The notes: generated by a model from the letters alone, not told the origin. Positions 47,093 through 59,227 are shown, numbered from the stretch's first letter. The stretch is DNA of 64,000 nucleotides from Castor canadensis (GCF_047511655.1 NC_133386.1:79673501-79737500); one strand, 5' to 3'. A program made the numbers and translations.

Positions 47093-47325
47093 TTTTTTTT
47101 TTTTTTTGCAGTACTGGGGTTTGAACTCAGGGCCTTGATTTTCCTAGCTAGGCCTCCCTCATATCTAAGACCACAGGTGTTCACACTGTGCCTATCTTGT
47201 TGGTTGGAATGGGGTTTTGCTAACTTTTTGCCTGGCCTGGCTTCAAACTGTGTTTTTCCAGATCTCTACCTCCTTAGTAACTGGGCTTGCAGACATACAT
47301 CACCATTATCTGTGGCCCAAGATCC
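47093..47325 (-). mobile_element. Composite SINE (7SL-like plus ID-like), minus strand
   Basis: A poly-T tail at 47093-47108 is followed by the reversed ID-like unit ('cagtactggggtttgaactc', 'agggccttgattttcctagc') and then a reversed 7SL-like unit ('tggggttttgctaacttttt', 'gcctggcctggcttcaaact', 'ctccttagtaactgggcttg'). Confidence 0.8.
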
Positions 47326-50300
47326 GTATAATTTAATATAAAATTTCTTATATAATGAGTTGATTCTAGAAATTTCAGAGGATTATCTCCTTTAAGATGC
47401 AGTTAAAAAAAAAAAGCAATATACTGACCTCGAGTATGAATTGTTGAAACCTGTAAATAGTGAAAATAACAAACTTCTAAAGTTGAAGATTTTGCTGCAT
47501 AAACATTATTGGCAAATTTAACATTTAAGATATTAGTGACATCATTAACCACAGAACCACTGCATTTAATTTTTTTCACTTGTGCACAATCTATGTTCCA
47601 ATAAATGTGAACTTATCAAAATCCCATGACAAATCCTGCCTTTGTAATAACCACTCTCTGTTGTACCTCCTAATTCCACCCTGGAGATCCCTAACCTCAT
47701 CCTATGATTGTTGACTTTCCACTGTTTGCATTTCCTTTTGCTTTCCAAGCCGCCCCAGCTGTGGCAAGCAGGCTTTGCTCATAAAGTCTTTCCCTTGGAG
47801 ATAAAGCCTGCCTTCCTTATTCTTAACCTATCCTTCATTTCCTCTTGTACTTGAGCCCTCTTACATGCAGTATTTCTAGTCTTAAAAGAGTCATAAACAT
47901 TTTTCTCCCTCATTAAAGATCACTATCATAACTTTTATTTTTGCTCATATGCTAGATAATTCCATTGCTGTGCCACAAAGTAGTAAAATCCATCTGGAGC
48001 ATTGGGAAGTCTAGATGCCATGAAATGTAACCTGGATACCTTCCAAAAGTGAATCATGGTAGGAAATTGCGATGATTAAGCCACTCATTGGTACCAATTA
48101 TCTAGCCTTTCTCCCCCAATCCTGTTAGATAGGAGGAATCAGTTCTAATGTTCTGTACAGCCATAGTGTAATTACAGTCTATAATCAGACCAGAAGAGTC
48201 CAAAGTTTTCCAACACATAGAAATGATAAATATTTGAGGAGATTGAAATGCTACATACTCTGATTATTGTACTGCATTCCATAAATATGTACAAATAACA
48301 TGTGTGAATACTTTTTAAATTAAGAAAAAATATACCTTACATTAACACCAATAAATAATTCCATCATTAACTAAATTTCCAAACAGGAAAATATTGGCAA
48401 CAGAATGAAAGATGAGGTACATTCTCAAAGGCAGCAAAAAAATTTGGTGACAAAAACACAGAAGGTTAAGTCTGATGTTGACAAAGGGCTTTGTCTGATG
48501 CTGAGAAAAGGTGATGCAGAGGGGGAACCTTGAAGTTCTTGTGCTCTGATTTCAGTCTTTAAAGGCCTAACTGCAGCATTTTCCCAAGACTCTGTGCTTT
48601 TATAGACTCCCCTCTTTCTACTTTCCTCCTTCCTTTTTCCTGGAAGGGGGGTTGAATATTCCTTGTTTGTTTCCAGAGAATCTTTCACATAATTGTGGTT
48701 ACCAATTCAGCTTCTGAGGATAGATATTTTGTGAGTAGACCACTCCCTGTTGGACTGTTATGATAAACAGTCCTTCAGAAGCAACTAAGACTCCATCCAA
48801 TAACCCTTCAGCAGGAGAGCACTTCACATGTTTAAAAGTCACTTACATGCTCTTCCTCCTGCAAATTTACTCCAAAAACAAGCCTAATGCAATTCTCATT
48901 TTGTCTGCTTTCTTAGGAAATCCTTATTTAGACAAACCTCTTGTGGATGTATCAATTTTGCTAATAAAACTTTAAAATGATAGTGCCCAGAACCAGACAC
49001 AAAATTCCAAATATAATCTAATGGTACCTACACACATATGACTACTAAGGCAATTGCAGACACACATTAGTTTTTCAAGCGGATACTTGGATCTGTTAAA
49101 TTTAGGGTCAATGAAAATATTTTGATCTTTTATAGGTGAAATGCTTTCAAGTCAGGTTTCCCCATCTTTCCATTGTACTTCACACAGTTGCTCACATCGT
49201 ATGTTACCAACATATTACAGCAATGTAGGCAAGAGTTTTATTTCTTTTCATATTTCATTTTTTGTTGTTGATTGTTTTTATCCCTCTAGCTCTTTAAAAC
49301 ACAAGATGCTAATTCAGAAATCAATAGTAAATACCTGGAAACTTAGCCAAGGAAAGTGAAGATTAAAGAAACCCTAATTGAAAGGGGAACATTCAGATGT
49401 TTATTAGATCAAACCAGATATATATGTCTATATATGCATATTTGTTTTATATTTATGAAAGTATGTACTATAACTGATTAACTGGAATACTAATAGCCTC
49501 AAAGGGAGGAATATATCTAAATGACAATGTGGATGACAGATTTTCATTCTCCACTTGTTTGTATCTATTAAATTTTGAATCATGTGAGTATATCAGCTGT
49601 TAATAAGGATTTTTTTAAAAGGAAAGAATTGATCATTTTATATTTATTTGTGATTGTTAGAATTTCTCTTCTAGAATGATATATAATAGTAGTTAAGAAT
49701 TATTTTTGGAGTGGACATTTTGAATTATTTGTTAACTCGATTGAATAATCTAATGATAAGTACATATTTACGTGTCATCTAAGATTATTGGCCACATATG
49801 TTCTCTTCATTTGTTTTTTCTCTATTTAAAAGAGAAGAGTTTTCAACAAAGTTGTTATAAGAACAGAAAGATGACTTGACAAACCAAAATTCAAGATGTC
49901 CATAAAATACATTAGCTATGACAATCACCTTAAGTTCTTCATAAATTCTATTTCAATAAATAATCACCTTTCTATATGCATGAGGATTTTCCACCCACAC
50001 TCTGCTCTTTGCAGAGCTTCATAAACATGTTTGATGATTTCACTTGATTGTTTTCTTGTGATCTATTTTCTAATTTATTACTATTTACTTGGGTTCTATG
50101 TTGCTCCATTTAAATTATTTTAAATGAAAGGTAAGACTAAGCAGATAGTGATAGGGATTCCATTTCAACCCCAAGTTTATCCACAAGGCTACAAAACACC
50201 TTGATAAAATCAACCCTTTCTTCTATTTGTTTTGAGAACAATGCATTTCACAGATGACATAAGCTTTTAGAGAATGAAGTGAAGGATGGAGTTGGCAGTA

Positions 50301-50684
50301 CAGACATGAAAAATGACTAGTGGGCTAATGTTACTAAGTCTAAGAGAGTCATCACAAGACATGAAATGCCCATTATTATAGATGGACATTTAGGTTCTTA
50401 CTTAGGTAAGCAAATTATTCTTCTTAAGACAGATATTTTTTCTAACCAACAGCACTATTATGAAAATAAACTAATATTTTGGCTTATTTGATAAATACTA
50501 GAAGGATTGGTGTAGCCATATAATTCTATAATGTAAAAATAAGTTTCTCACTAAGTCACCTTATTAAAAAGGCAACTGTATATCTGACTTCAAAAGATCA
50601 ACATATACCCAACTTTATCTTTCTTCTTCCGTGACCCTATAAGCAATAAATTCACTTAATTTTATGTATGAATACACTTACATA
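47326..50684. other. Unassigned sequence
   Basis: No gene, young repeat or RNA gene is recognised. The part near 47560-47770 ('ccaccctggagatccctaac') might be an old LTR, but I cannot place it. A minus-strand frame of 87 codons at 48425 shows no domain. Confidence 0.3.
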
Positions 50685-50729
50685 TATATATGTATATATA
50701 TGATATATATATATATACACATATATATA
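50685..50729. repeat. (TA)n-rich microsatellite
   Basis: Alternating ta/tg/ac units span about 45 bp. A TA-rich target directly precedes the Tigger-like element. Confidence 0.9.
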
Positions 50730-50734
50730 AACAA

Positions 50735-51715
50735 TAGTCATGTACCAGTGGTGTTTAGGTCAATAGCAGACCACATACGTGATTGTGAGCCCATAAGATT
50801 GTAAAGGAGGTGAAAAATTCCTGTCACCTAGTGATGTCATAGCTTTCAGGTTTATTACTCATATGTTTTCAATGCTGGTGTAAACAAATCTTCCACACGG
50901 CCAGTTATATAAAAGTATAGGACAATTATACACAGTATACAGTATTTGGTAACAATAATAAACAACTGAATTACTGGAGTGTGTATTTATGATACTATAT
51001 CATTATTTTAAGGTGTACTTTGCTACTTATGAAAAATGTATCTGTGAAACAGCCTCAAAGAGGTCCTTGCAAAAGGATTGCAGAAAAGGCCTTGTCATCA
51101 CAGGAGGTATCAACTCTGTGTGTCTCACTGCCCTTTAAATCTACAGTGGACCAGAGGAAGAGGAAAAAGATGGTGCCACTGGTGATTCTGAGTCTCTGTA
51201 GCCCTTGGTGAATGTATGCTTGTGTCTTAGTTTTTAACAAAATGTTTTAGAAGTAAAAAAGAAGTAACAAACATGAAAACAAGAAAAAAGCTAAAAGATG
51301 AGGATATAAAGAAAATGTTTTTGTACAACTGTACATTGTGTTAGTATTTTAAGCTAAATGTTATCACAAAAGATTCAAAAAGATAAAAAGACAACGTTTA
51401 CAAGATAAAAATTGCAAAAATATAAGTTTAATTTATTATTAAAAATATTTTATAATGTTATTGTAGCTCAGGTATACAGTGTGTATAAAGTCTGTGGTAG
51501 TGGACAGTAATGTCCTAGAACTTATAGTCAGTCCTCACTCATTCACTGACTTCCCCAGAGCAATTTCCAGTCCTGCAGGATCCATTCATGGCAAAGTCTG
51601 TACCAGGGTACAACTTTTTATATTTTGTGCAATATTTTTACTGTACCTTTGCTATGTTTCAATATGTCTGTATATACAAGTGCTTACCATTCTGGTATAA
51701 GTGTTTACAGTATAT
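50735..51715 (+). mobile_element. Tigger-type (TcMar) DNA transposon, non-autonomous
   Basis: After a TA it begins with a terminal inverted repeat-like 'gtcatgtaccagtggtgttt', then 'tgagcccataagattgta'. The body follows a Tigger relative closely: 'gatgctggtgtaaacaaa'-type sequence near 50874, 'aaacagcctcaaagaggtcc' near 51048, 'cttgtgtcttagtttttaac' near 51220, 'gtaatgtcctagaacttata' near 51508, 'gagcaatttccagtcctgca' near 51558 and 'actgtacctttgctatgttt' near 51640. No transposase frame is present. Confidence 0.75.
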
Positions 51716-51807
51716 ATAAAATATAAGAAGTTTATTTATAATTTTAATAGTAGTATATAGAGTATGTACATTTATAATATACATAAAATTATGTATTTTA
51801 TATATAC

Positions 51808-51999
51808 AGGCATACATAGCTTAAGAGATTTCATCATTGTGTAAACATGACGGTATGTACTTACACAGACTTAGGTGGTATAGCCTACTATGCCCTTAGG
51901 CTATACAGTATGGCCTACAGATCCTAAGCTACAAACTGTACTAAAGCTTGGTATATTACTGTGCTGAATACTGTAGATGCTTATACCACAATGGTAAGC
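51808..51999 (+). mobile_element. Second Tigger-type terminal piece, opposite in order
   Basis: It starts after 'tatata' with 'caggcatacatagcttaaga', and runs 'cttacacagacttaggtggt', 'atagcctactatgcccttag' and 'ctgtgctgaatactgtagat'. Its right part is the reverse complement of 51680-51713 in the first piece. Either a second MITE-like insertion or an inverted end. It is cut off by L1 sequence at about 52000. Confidence 0.65.
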
Positions 52000-52002
52000 T
52001 CT

Positions 52003-52228
52003 CTGCCTCCATTGTATACCAACCCCTAGACAGGACTTGTTTTGCCTTCTCATCCTTCATTTTTTTAAAAAAGATACTTGTTTATGATGGTTACACAAGG
52101 TGTCTCATTGTGACATTTCCTTTTATGTATGTATTATACCACAAAATTTTTCATCCCCCTCCATTATTCTCTTTAATACTTTAGTTCTCCTCTTATGGTG
52201 ATTTCAACAGATTTGAAAGTTCTATATT
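52003..52228 (-). mobile_element. L1 3'-UTR fragment, host of a nested L1 (left part)
   Basis: The plus strand reads as reversed L1 3' UTR: 'ccaacccctagacaggactt', 'ggttacacaaggtgtctcat' and 'tggtgatttcaacagatttg'. The outermost 3' tail is missing on the left. The same reversed order resumes at about 53876 beyond the nested element. Confidence 0.75.
52216..52228. repeat. Probable 13-bp imperfect TSD (left)
   Basis: aaagttctatatt against aaagtttcatatt at 53876-53888, two differences. Confidence 0.6.
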
Positions 52229-53875
52229 ACAGGCACAAAAACAGATATGAAGATCAGTGGAACAGAACAGGGGACCCAGATACGAATTCACACAGCTATG
52301 CTCATCTTATTTTGACAAAGGTGTCAAAAACATATGATGGAGAAAAGACAGCCTTTTCAACAAATGTTGCTGGGAAAAGTGGTTATTTGCCTGTAGAAAA
52401 TTGAAACTAGATCCATGCCTGTCACCCTGTTCTAGTGTCAACTCAAAGTGGATAAAGGACCTTAATATCAGACCAGAAACCTTGCAGTTAGTACAGGAAA
52501 GAGCAGAGAACACAATGGAAGCAATAGGTATAGGCAAGGACTTCCTCAGTAGAATTCAAGCAGCTTGGCAACTAAGAGAAAGGTTGGATACATGAGAGTA
52601 CATGAAATTCAAAAGCTTCTGCACAATGAAAGAAATGGTCTCTAACTTGAAGAGGCCATCCACAGAATGGGAGAAAATCTTTGTGATTTATACATCAGAT
52701 AAGGAACTGATAACCAGAATATAAAGGGAGTTAAAAAAAAACTACATTCCCCAAACATCAATGAATCAATAAAGAAGTGGGCAATAGAACTAAAGAGAAG
52801 TTTTTCAAAGGAAGAAGTGCAAATGGCCCTTCCCAAAAAAAAAAAAAAAAAAAAAAACAACACATGAAAAAAATGCTCACCATCCCTGGTCATAAAGGAA
52901 ATGCAAATCAAAACCACACTAAGATTCTACCTCACTCCTATTAGAATTGCTACCACCAAGAACACCAACAGCAAATGCTGGCAAGGATACAGGAAAAAGG
53001 AACCCTCACACACTGCTGGTGGGAATGTAAGCTAGTACAACCACTTTAGAAAACAATACGGAGGCTTCTTAAAAAACTAAAAATAGATTTGCCATATGAT
53101 CCAGCAATATGTCTCCTAGGGATATACCCAAAGGAATGTGATTCAGGTTACTACAAAGGGACCTGAACACCCATATTCATTGCAGCACTATTCAGAATAG
53201 CCAAGCTATGGAAACAGCCAAGATGCCCCACAACTGATGAATGGATTAAGAAAATGTAGTATTTATACATAATAGAATTTTATTTAGCCATAAAGAAGGA
53301 TGAATTTTTGAAATTTGCAGGAAAATGGTTGGAACTGGAGAATATCCTCTTAAGTGAAATTAGTCAGGTTCAGAAGGCATTACATGTTCTTCCTCATATG
53401 CGGATTATAGACCTAAAACAAATGCAGTAATATTATTGGGTTTGGGTCACACACTAACGGGAGACTGTGCACAGGAGGGATAGGTAAAGGGAAGGAAACC
53501 AAAAACTTGAATGTGGTTCATGTGCTCACTGTAGAGGAGCAAATAAAGTAATCTTAACCGGGCAGAGGTCACTATGGGAAGGGGACTAGGAAGTAGTGAA
53601 GAGGTCTGGTTGAGATGAACCAATTAGGGTTGTAATAAACTTGTGCATGGTAACAACACAATTATCTCCATGTATAGCTATCTTCATCTCAAACTAGCAA
53701 AAACATTATGTTTTTCTTTTTCTCTTATATGGTTTTTCTTTTTCTCTTATATGTTTTTTCTTCAACAAAATCAGAGAACAAGAAGGAGAAATGGGTTCTT
53801 CCCAGAGGCGGGGGTGGGAGTGGTGGTGACCAAAACAATGTATACACATGTAAGTAAATGTAAAAATGATAAAAT
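52229..53875 (+). mobile_element. 5'-truncated L1 (ORF2 C-terminus and 3' UTR) nested in reversed L1
   Basis: ORF2 starts mid-frame at 'acaggcacaaaaacagatat' and continues as [25 protein letters not shown] sequence near 52401. It ends in a 3' UTR that stops after 'gtaaatgtaaaaatgat'. The ORF2 is broken by stops and by a 22-base poly-A run at about 52836-52857. In the 3' UTR a 22-bp unit around 53709-53755 is tandemly doubled. The 3' end is short of the usual terminus. Confidence 0.85.
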
Positions 53876-53905
53876 AAAGTTTCATATTCATACTTGTATT
53901 TACTC
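53876..53905 (-). mobile_element. Reversed L1 3'-UTR continuation (right part)
   Basis: 'aaagtttcatattcatactt' followed by 'gtattt' continues the order expected for the reversed L1 3' UTR (compare 3405-3435 and 27650-27676). Confidence 0.45.
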
Positions 53906-54169
53906 CTCAGCAATTATGCTCTTATCCACAGTTTTTTGAGAGTCCCTGATATGATATATACCATATCATCATCTTTCTGGGTTTATTTTCCAGTAGTCTG
54001 ATAGCAGTCAACATTAGACTTACATCTGATAGGATTTTTAATGAGGAGCTATTGCCAATAGGTTTTCAGTGATTAATCTGATGCTCTGTTTTTGACTTGA
54101 GTTATTATCTATACTCTATTGTTACTTCCAAGGAAAAATGAACAAATATTTAAAGAGGATTCAACATAA
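53906..54169. other. Unassigned sequence
   Basis: No gene or named repeat. Confidence 0.35.
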
Positions 54170-54335
54170 TGAAACTCACTAAAAACAGTTTAAAATTGGG
54201 GGGAAGAGGGAGAGAAGTTAAAAAACGGTAATAGAAGGATTGAATTTGATCAAAGTACATTATACACATGCATGTAAATATTGACAATGAAACCCTTTTG
54301 TAAAATTAATATATGCTAGTAAAAAACAGAATTTA
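54170..54335 (+). mobile_element. Short L1 3' end of an older rodent type
   Basis: 'gaatttgatcaaagtacatt', 'atacacatgcatgtaaatat' and 'gacaatgaaacccttttgta' are followed by 'ttaatatatgctagtaaaaa', a 3' end unlike the beaver-type 3' UTRs in the window. Confidence 0.65.
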
Positions 54336-55932
54336 TTTCCCTTGTATTTTTGAGAGATCTTGGAAGTGTGCAATACTGATTTGCAGGTAGTGTATTTCAG
54401 AACTCTTATTACAGAAAGAACAAATAAGACCCCTGTGAAATGTGATTCCATTTTCTGCTAAGTAAAAAGCACTCCTCAATCACTGGAGCTTATGACATTG
54501 GAATGGTATTGGTAGAGTGTAAGTTTTCTGGTGACATTAATGAAAATAGAACCCATGGTATAGCTTTATTACCCAAGCTCATGCCCACATTCTTTGCCAG
54601 TGAGCTACACATTTGAAGCACATGATCAAAGTGTGATCACATGGTATTCCCTTTCAAGCCTTATTCATTTCTTCTATAGTACATTTGTATATCTGTTTTA
54701 TGTTTTAAAATTTTAATGAATTTTTAATTTTAAATGTTATTAAGTAGAACTAGTCATTTAAATTACAAATACATTACAAAATGGTTATGGTTACACATGG
54801 CCACACAAACTTATCTTTCTAGTAGTGTCTGTACAACTCCAAATATTAGTTTATTTTTATACTGTACTGAGTACTAGAATAAGAGTATATGCCTTCAGAA
54901 GAGTATTTCACTTGTCTAAGTAAGAACGTAAATGATCATCTCAAGTAAGTGGAGCATCTTATGCCTTCTGATAATTAGTCTTAGTAGGTGATGCTCTATG
55001 GATGGTCACTGTAAATGTCCATACCACTTCCTTACCTTCTAAATTTTCAGAAATGTCTTGTAACATTTGTGCATTGCAGTTTTTCAAGACAGAGAAGTAG
55101 GGGATAGAGAAGATTTTATGTGGAAGATTATAAGGAAATGTTTTTTCTTGTGGCAGAACTGAGACTCTTTCAACCTCTAAATTAGTCTCAAAATTTAGAG
55201 AGTCTGTCATGCCCTCACATCTTGATGTCAAATCTTTTCTTATAACAAATACTCTGATCTATTTGAGTATTCTTTAGCACCATCCAAATGGAACACCAAT
55301 TCAACAGGTACTAAATTTCAACTCAACAGATAAGAATAACTGCCTTTTGTTTTCCAATATTTTAGAAATTTCAAAGAAAATGAAAGAAATTGTCACTACC
55401 TGTGGTACCTGCAATGGACATCCCCACATCTTTGCATAAACTTTTTCCAAGCAGAATGGGTGACTTACTTGCTTCTAACCATGGAGTATGACTAAGAGCT
55501 TGGTATTACTTATTTGATTAGATCATGTATATATGGCAAACATGAAGAGATTTTGCAAACGTAAAGTATAGTTGATTTTGTGTTAATTGCAAGGTAAACT
55601 TAATTTATCAAATGAAATCCTTTAGCAGAAAACCTGATCTTTTCAGGGGTATTCCCCTCAGTGGCTTTAAAGAAGTAAGCTGTCATGTCATCAGATGCAG
55701 TGTGAGAGGGCCACATGGCAAAGAACTATGGGTAGCTCCAAGGTGCCAGTTGGTGTACACAATTGACAGCATGAAAACAGTGACGTCAGTCCTATAATCA
55801 CAAGGAACTGCTTTCTGGAAACCATCACATGAACTTGGGAAAGGACTCTCAAGCTCCAGAAGAGAAGACAGCCTAGTCACATCTTGATTATAGTTTTGTG
55901 AGACCCTGAGGAGGGAGAAAAAAATGCAGTTA
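54336..55932. other. Unassigned sequence
   Basis: A 90-codon minus-strand frame at 54959-55231 has fairly protein-like composition, but I recognise no family and there is no supporting neighbour. No repeats named. Confidence 0.3.
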
Positions 55933-56285
55933 AGGGCCAGTATTAGTGGTACTTGTCTCTCTACCCAGCTACTCAGGAGGCAGAGATTGGGACATTTATG
56001 ATTTAAGACCAGCAGCTCAGGCAAAATGTTAGTGAGACTCCATCTCAACAAACAATATGGACACAGTGGCATATGTCTGGGATTCCAGCTGTGTGGGAGA
56101 CATAGGTAGGCAGATTGTGGTCCAAGACTAGCTGCAGGCAAAAAGCATAAGACCCCATCCAAAAAAATAACTGAAGCCTAAAATGGCTGGGGGCGTGAAT
56201 CAAGTGATAAAGTGCCTGCCTAGCAACAATGAGACCCTGAGTTTAAACACTAGTAGCACCTCCAGCACAAAAAAAAGAAAGAAAA
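55933..56285 (+). mobile_element. Composite SINE: two 7SL-like units plus ID-like unit
   Basis: First monomer: 'cccagctactcaggaggcag' to 'gagactccatctcaacaaac'. Second monomer: 'gtggcatatgtctgggattc' to 'aagaccccatccaaaaaaat'. Third unit: ID-like 'gataaagtgcctgcctagca' and 'accctgagtttaaacac', then an A-rich tail. Same order as 14379-14725. Confidence 0.85.
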
Positions 56286-57288
56286 ATGAAGAAACAGATT
56301 GTATCTATCTTCCTAAACCATGGAAAGTTTGAAATTATGTCTTAGGACTGTGGCATTTTTTTACCCAGCAAGAGAAAATGAACATAATATGCATGTCCAT
56401 GTACCCAACTTGGATATAAAATAATGTAAATAGAAATAGAACTAATTAAAGAATAACACAATTCACCAAATAGAGCACACACACACAAACAAGTTAAAAC
56501 AATTTGTCTGATGTTTGTCAAGCTTTGCAAAGAAAAAAAATGAGGTAAATATACTCACATGAATGGGAATAAAATGCTGTTTGTTTAATGAAACATTTTT
56601 GTTTTATAAAGAAATTAAAAATAACTACTGGTTCAACTTCATTTCATTAACACCTCATGTGTCAATACATTAAGGTGTCTTCTTGTTTTCATTGGTACTA
56701 TTCTTGAAAGCATATTTTTTTAAATTTGAGCAGAAGTTGGAAATTTAGTTTAATTGCTTTGTGTTCATGATTAGGTCTTCTGGAAAGCTAACAAATCATT
56801 CTTTAAAGCTTATCCTTAATTTTGGAGCAACAGTGCTTAGATGTTAGCTATTTTATGGTAACACCAAATACCAGACCAATTCTGGGGAACCGTTAGTTTG
56901 CCATGAGGAAAGACTTGGAAAATGAAAATCATCTTGGTAGATTGTGTTTTATCCATTTTTGAAGGATGCAGGTGATAACAAGGTCAGATTGAAGATAAAA
57001 GGTAGAAAACTGAGAATTAAGCTATAACTACAGTAGAATACCAAGACTCTTCTTGGTAAACCAGACTCTTCAGTCATTTCTGTTATAAGTATCTCCTAAA
57101 TAACAGGTGAACGCTATCTTTATGTTCCTTTGACCATCTCAAGAAATTTGATGTTTGTAATTATGATTGACACACTCCTCTAAAAAACATTTTAACCTAA
57201 AGGGATATTACAGTTTATCATAAATCTATTTAAATTTCAATGGAGAAAAACTAATCCTCTAATTTTAGGGGCCTTTGTATAGCTGTAT
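56286..57288. other. Unassigned sequence
   Basis: No gene or named repeat. A short (CA)n run is at about 56478-56490. Confidence 0.35.
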
Positions 57289-57370
57289 GGAAGGGCTGAT
57301 AGAGGCACAAATGGTAGAGCACCTGCCTAGCAAGTGTGAAGCCCTGAGTTCAAATCTCTCTACAGCCAAA
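57289..57370 (+). mobile_element. ID-like SINE, single unit
   Basis: 'ggtagagcacctgcctagca', 'agtgtgaagccctgagttca' and 'aatctctctacagcc' give the full tRNA-like order with box A and box B positions. Confidence 0.85.
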
Positions 57371-57532
57371 TGCCAAATAAACAGAAAACTGTGTGCTATC
57401 CCACCTATTGCAAACATATTTTGACTTTTTTCTCTTCTTTCTTTGCCTGTTGCTGTAAACATATTCTACTTAGCTCATTCAATATGAACTAAATACCCTT
57501 CCTTTTTCTTTTTCATTACTTTTTATTTTAGA

Positions 57533-57720
57533 GACAATGTAGTGTAGGAATTAAAAGCATAGTGCTTGATTCTAACTGCTTTGAGTCAAATCTTTGCTCT
57601 TCCATTTATGATCATTGACAGCCTAATTCATCTTGTTTTTCTTGACTTTCTCAAAATGGAAGTTTAAGATGTTCCAGCATTATGGATTATTGTGACATAA
57701 CATTGTATACTTATTTAAAT
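57533..57720 (+). mobile_element. MIR SINE
   Basis: 'gtagtgtaggaattaaaagc', 'gattctaactgctttgagtc', 'aaatctttgctcttccattt' and 'tttctcaaaatggaag' follow the MIR order. Confidence 0.65.
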
Positions 57721-57739
57721 TATCAAAAATTGTAACTCA

Positions 57740-58080
57740 TAGCCTGGTGCTGTTGGCTCATGCCTGTGATCCTAGCTACTTGGGAACCTGGCATTGGGAG
57801 GATTGTGGTTCCAGGCCAGTAGGGGTGGAGGGAGTTCACCAGACCCCAACCTCAATGGGAAAATCTGGGCATGGAGGCACAAGCCAGTTATTCCAGCAAT
57901 GGTGTAAAATAGGAGGATCTCTATCCAGGCTGGTCTGAGTAAAAAATGAGACCACATCTCCAAAATAATCAAGGGCAGGGGGAGAAAGGGCTGGAAGTAT
58001 GTCTCAAGTGATAGAACATCTGCCTATCAAGCACAATGCCCTGATTTCAAACCTCAGAACTATCAAAAAGAAAAAGAAAA
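57740..58080 (+). mobile_element. Composite SINE: two 7SL-like units plus ID-like unit
   Basis: First monomer begins 'agcctggtgctgttggctca'; second begins near 57865 'tctgggcatggaggcacaag' and ends 'gagaccacatctccaaaata'; the ID-like unit starts near 57987 with 'gggctggaagtatgtctcaa' and includes 'gccctgatttcaaacctcag'. Tail is A/G-rich. Confidence 0.85.
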
Positions 58081-59138
58081 CAGACAAACTATATAACTCA
58101 TTATTATTCCCTTGTTAAAATTCCCAAGCAGCCCATTTCACTTAGGTTTGGTAGTATAACACTTTTTCGGTAACTAGGAAAAAAAATTCTTTTTTAAAAT
58201 TAGCTTTTTAAATTTGCTTGGTATCTGCTGAGAAATGTTTCTACTTTAGGATTTGTTAGGCTCAAAGTGGAATGTTGTAATATTCTATGAATTATGATAT
58301 CACTAAATAAACATTGGTTGCCATTCACAATAAGTTTCAGGAAACATGTAAATGTAAAAATATTACTATACAATGAATAGCTATAAACCGGTATTCTTTT
58401 TTCTTTGACTAAAATAATGGTCTTATCAGTAATTTAATTGAAACAATAGTTAAAGAGATGCAGGTTAATAATCATATAAGACCTTACCCTGTTCTCAAGG
58501 AAATTATTTTAAATGAAACAGCTATGGCAATGGAAAAAGTATGCATATTAAAGCCAAAACATACTTCCGTGACTTTGGTCTTTAGAGACTAAGATTCCAG
58601 CAGGATTAACTAATTGAAGTTTTAAGCATGCTTGATAGTTCTGAATCAAGTTCAAATATTCTCATTTACAATCAGTGCCCTAGAATTAGACATGGTTTAA
58701 TATGTCAGTCAAGCTCAGAGGATAAATCATTGGAACAACAGCATTGTTAAGAGCATAGCATATTGCCTTTGGAAAGTGGAACCATTTCCCATGCAAGAGA
58801 CTTTGGGTGTCTGTATAGCAGAAATTTAATAAGCTTGGCAAGACAATGTTCACTATGATTCAATTTGCTAATTTTGTACATTAGCTCAAATTTGCCATTA
58901 AACTAAGCAAAGATCCAGTTACTCAATCACCAAAATATCCAGTCTTGTGTTTTTAGGGGAAAAAATAAAGGTGATTTTTGAGATTTGAGCCAAATATCAC
59001 TCAATATTTTGGAACAGTGAGTCATCTCTTGGATATATTGCTTTTGGCTACATCATTTGGTTTTGAAAAAATATTACTGATGACATAAAACAGAAGCACA
59101 ATAATCTTCAAAGAAGAAAACTGAGTAAATAGAAGTGC
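58081..59138. other. Unassigned, possibly unique sequence
   Basis: No gene or named repeat. Confidence 0.35.
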
Positions 59139-59227
59139 TTGTCTTTCTTCCTTCTTTCCTCCCTTCCTTCCTTCCTTCCTTCATCCTTTCTTTCCTCTCT
59201 CTCTCCCTCCCTTCTTTCCTTCCTTTC
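59139..59227 (+). repeat. (CTTC)n microsatellite
   Basis: Interrupted cttc/ctcc units over about 90 bp lie directly against the 5' end of an inverted L1. The purest run is near 59158-59183. Confidence 0.95.

Noticed and set aside
8326..57370. tRNA genes
   Set aside because: The tRNA-like box A and box B sequences belong to ID-like SINEs, which have A-rich tails and no full cloverleaf.
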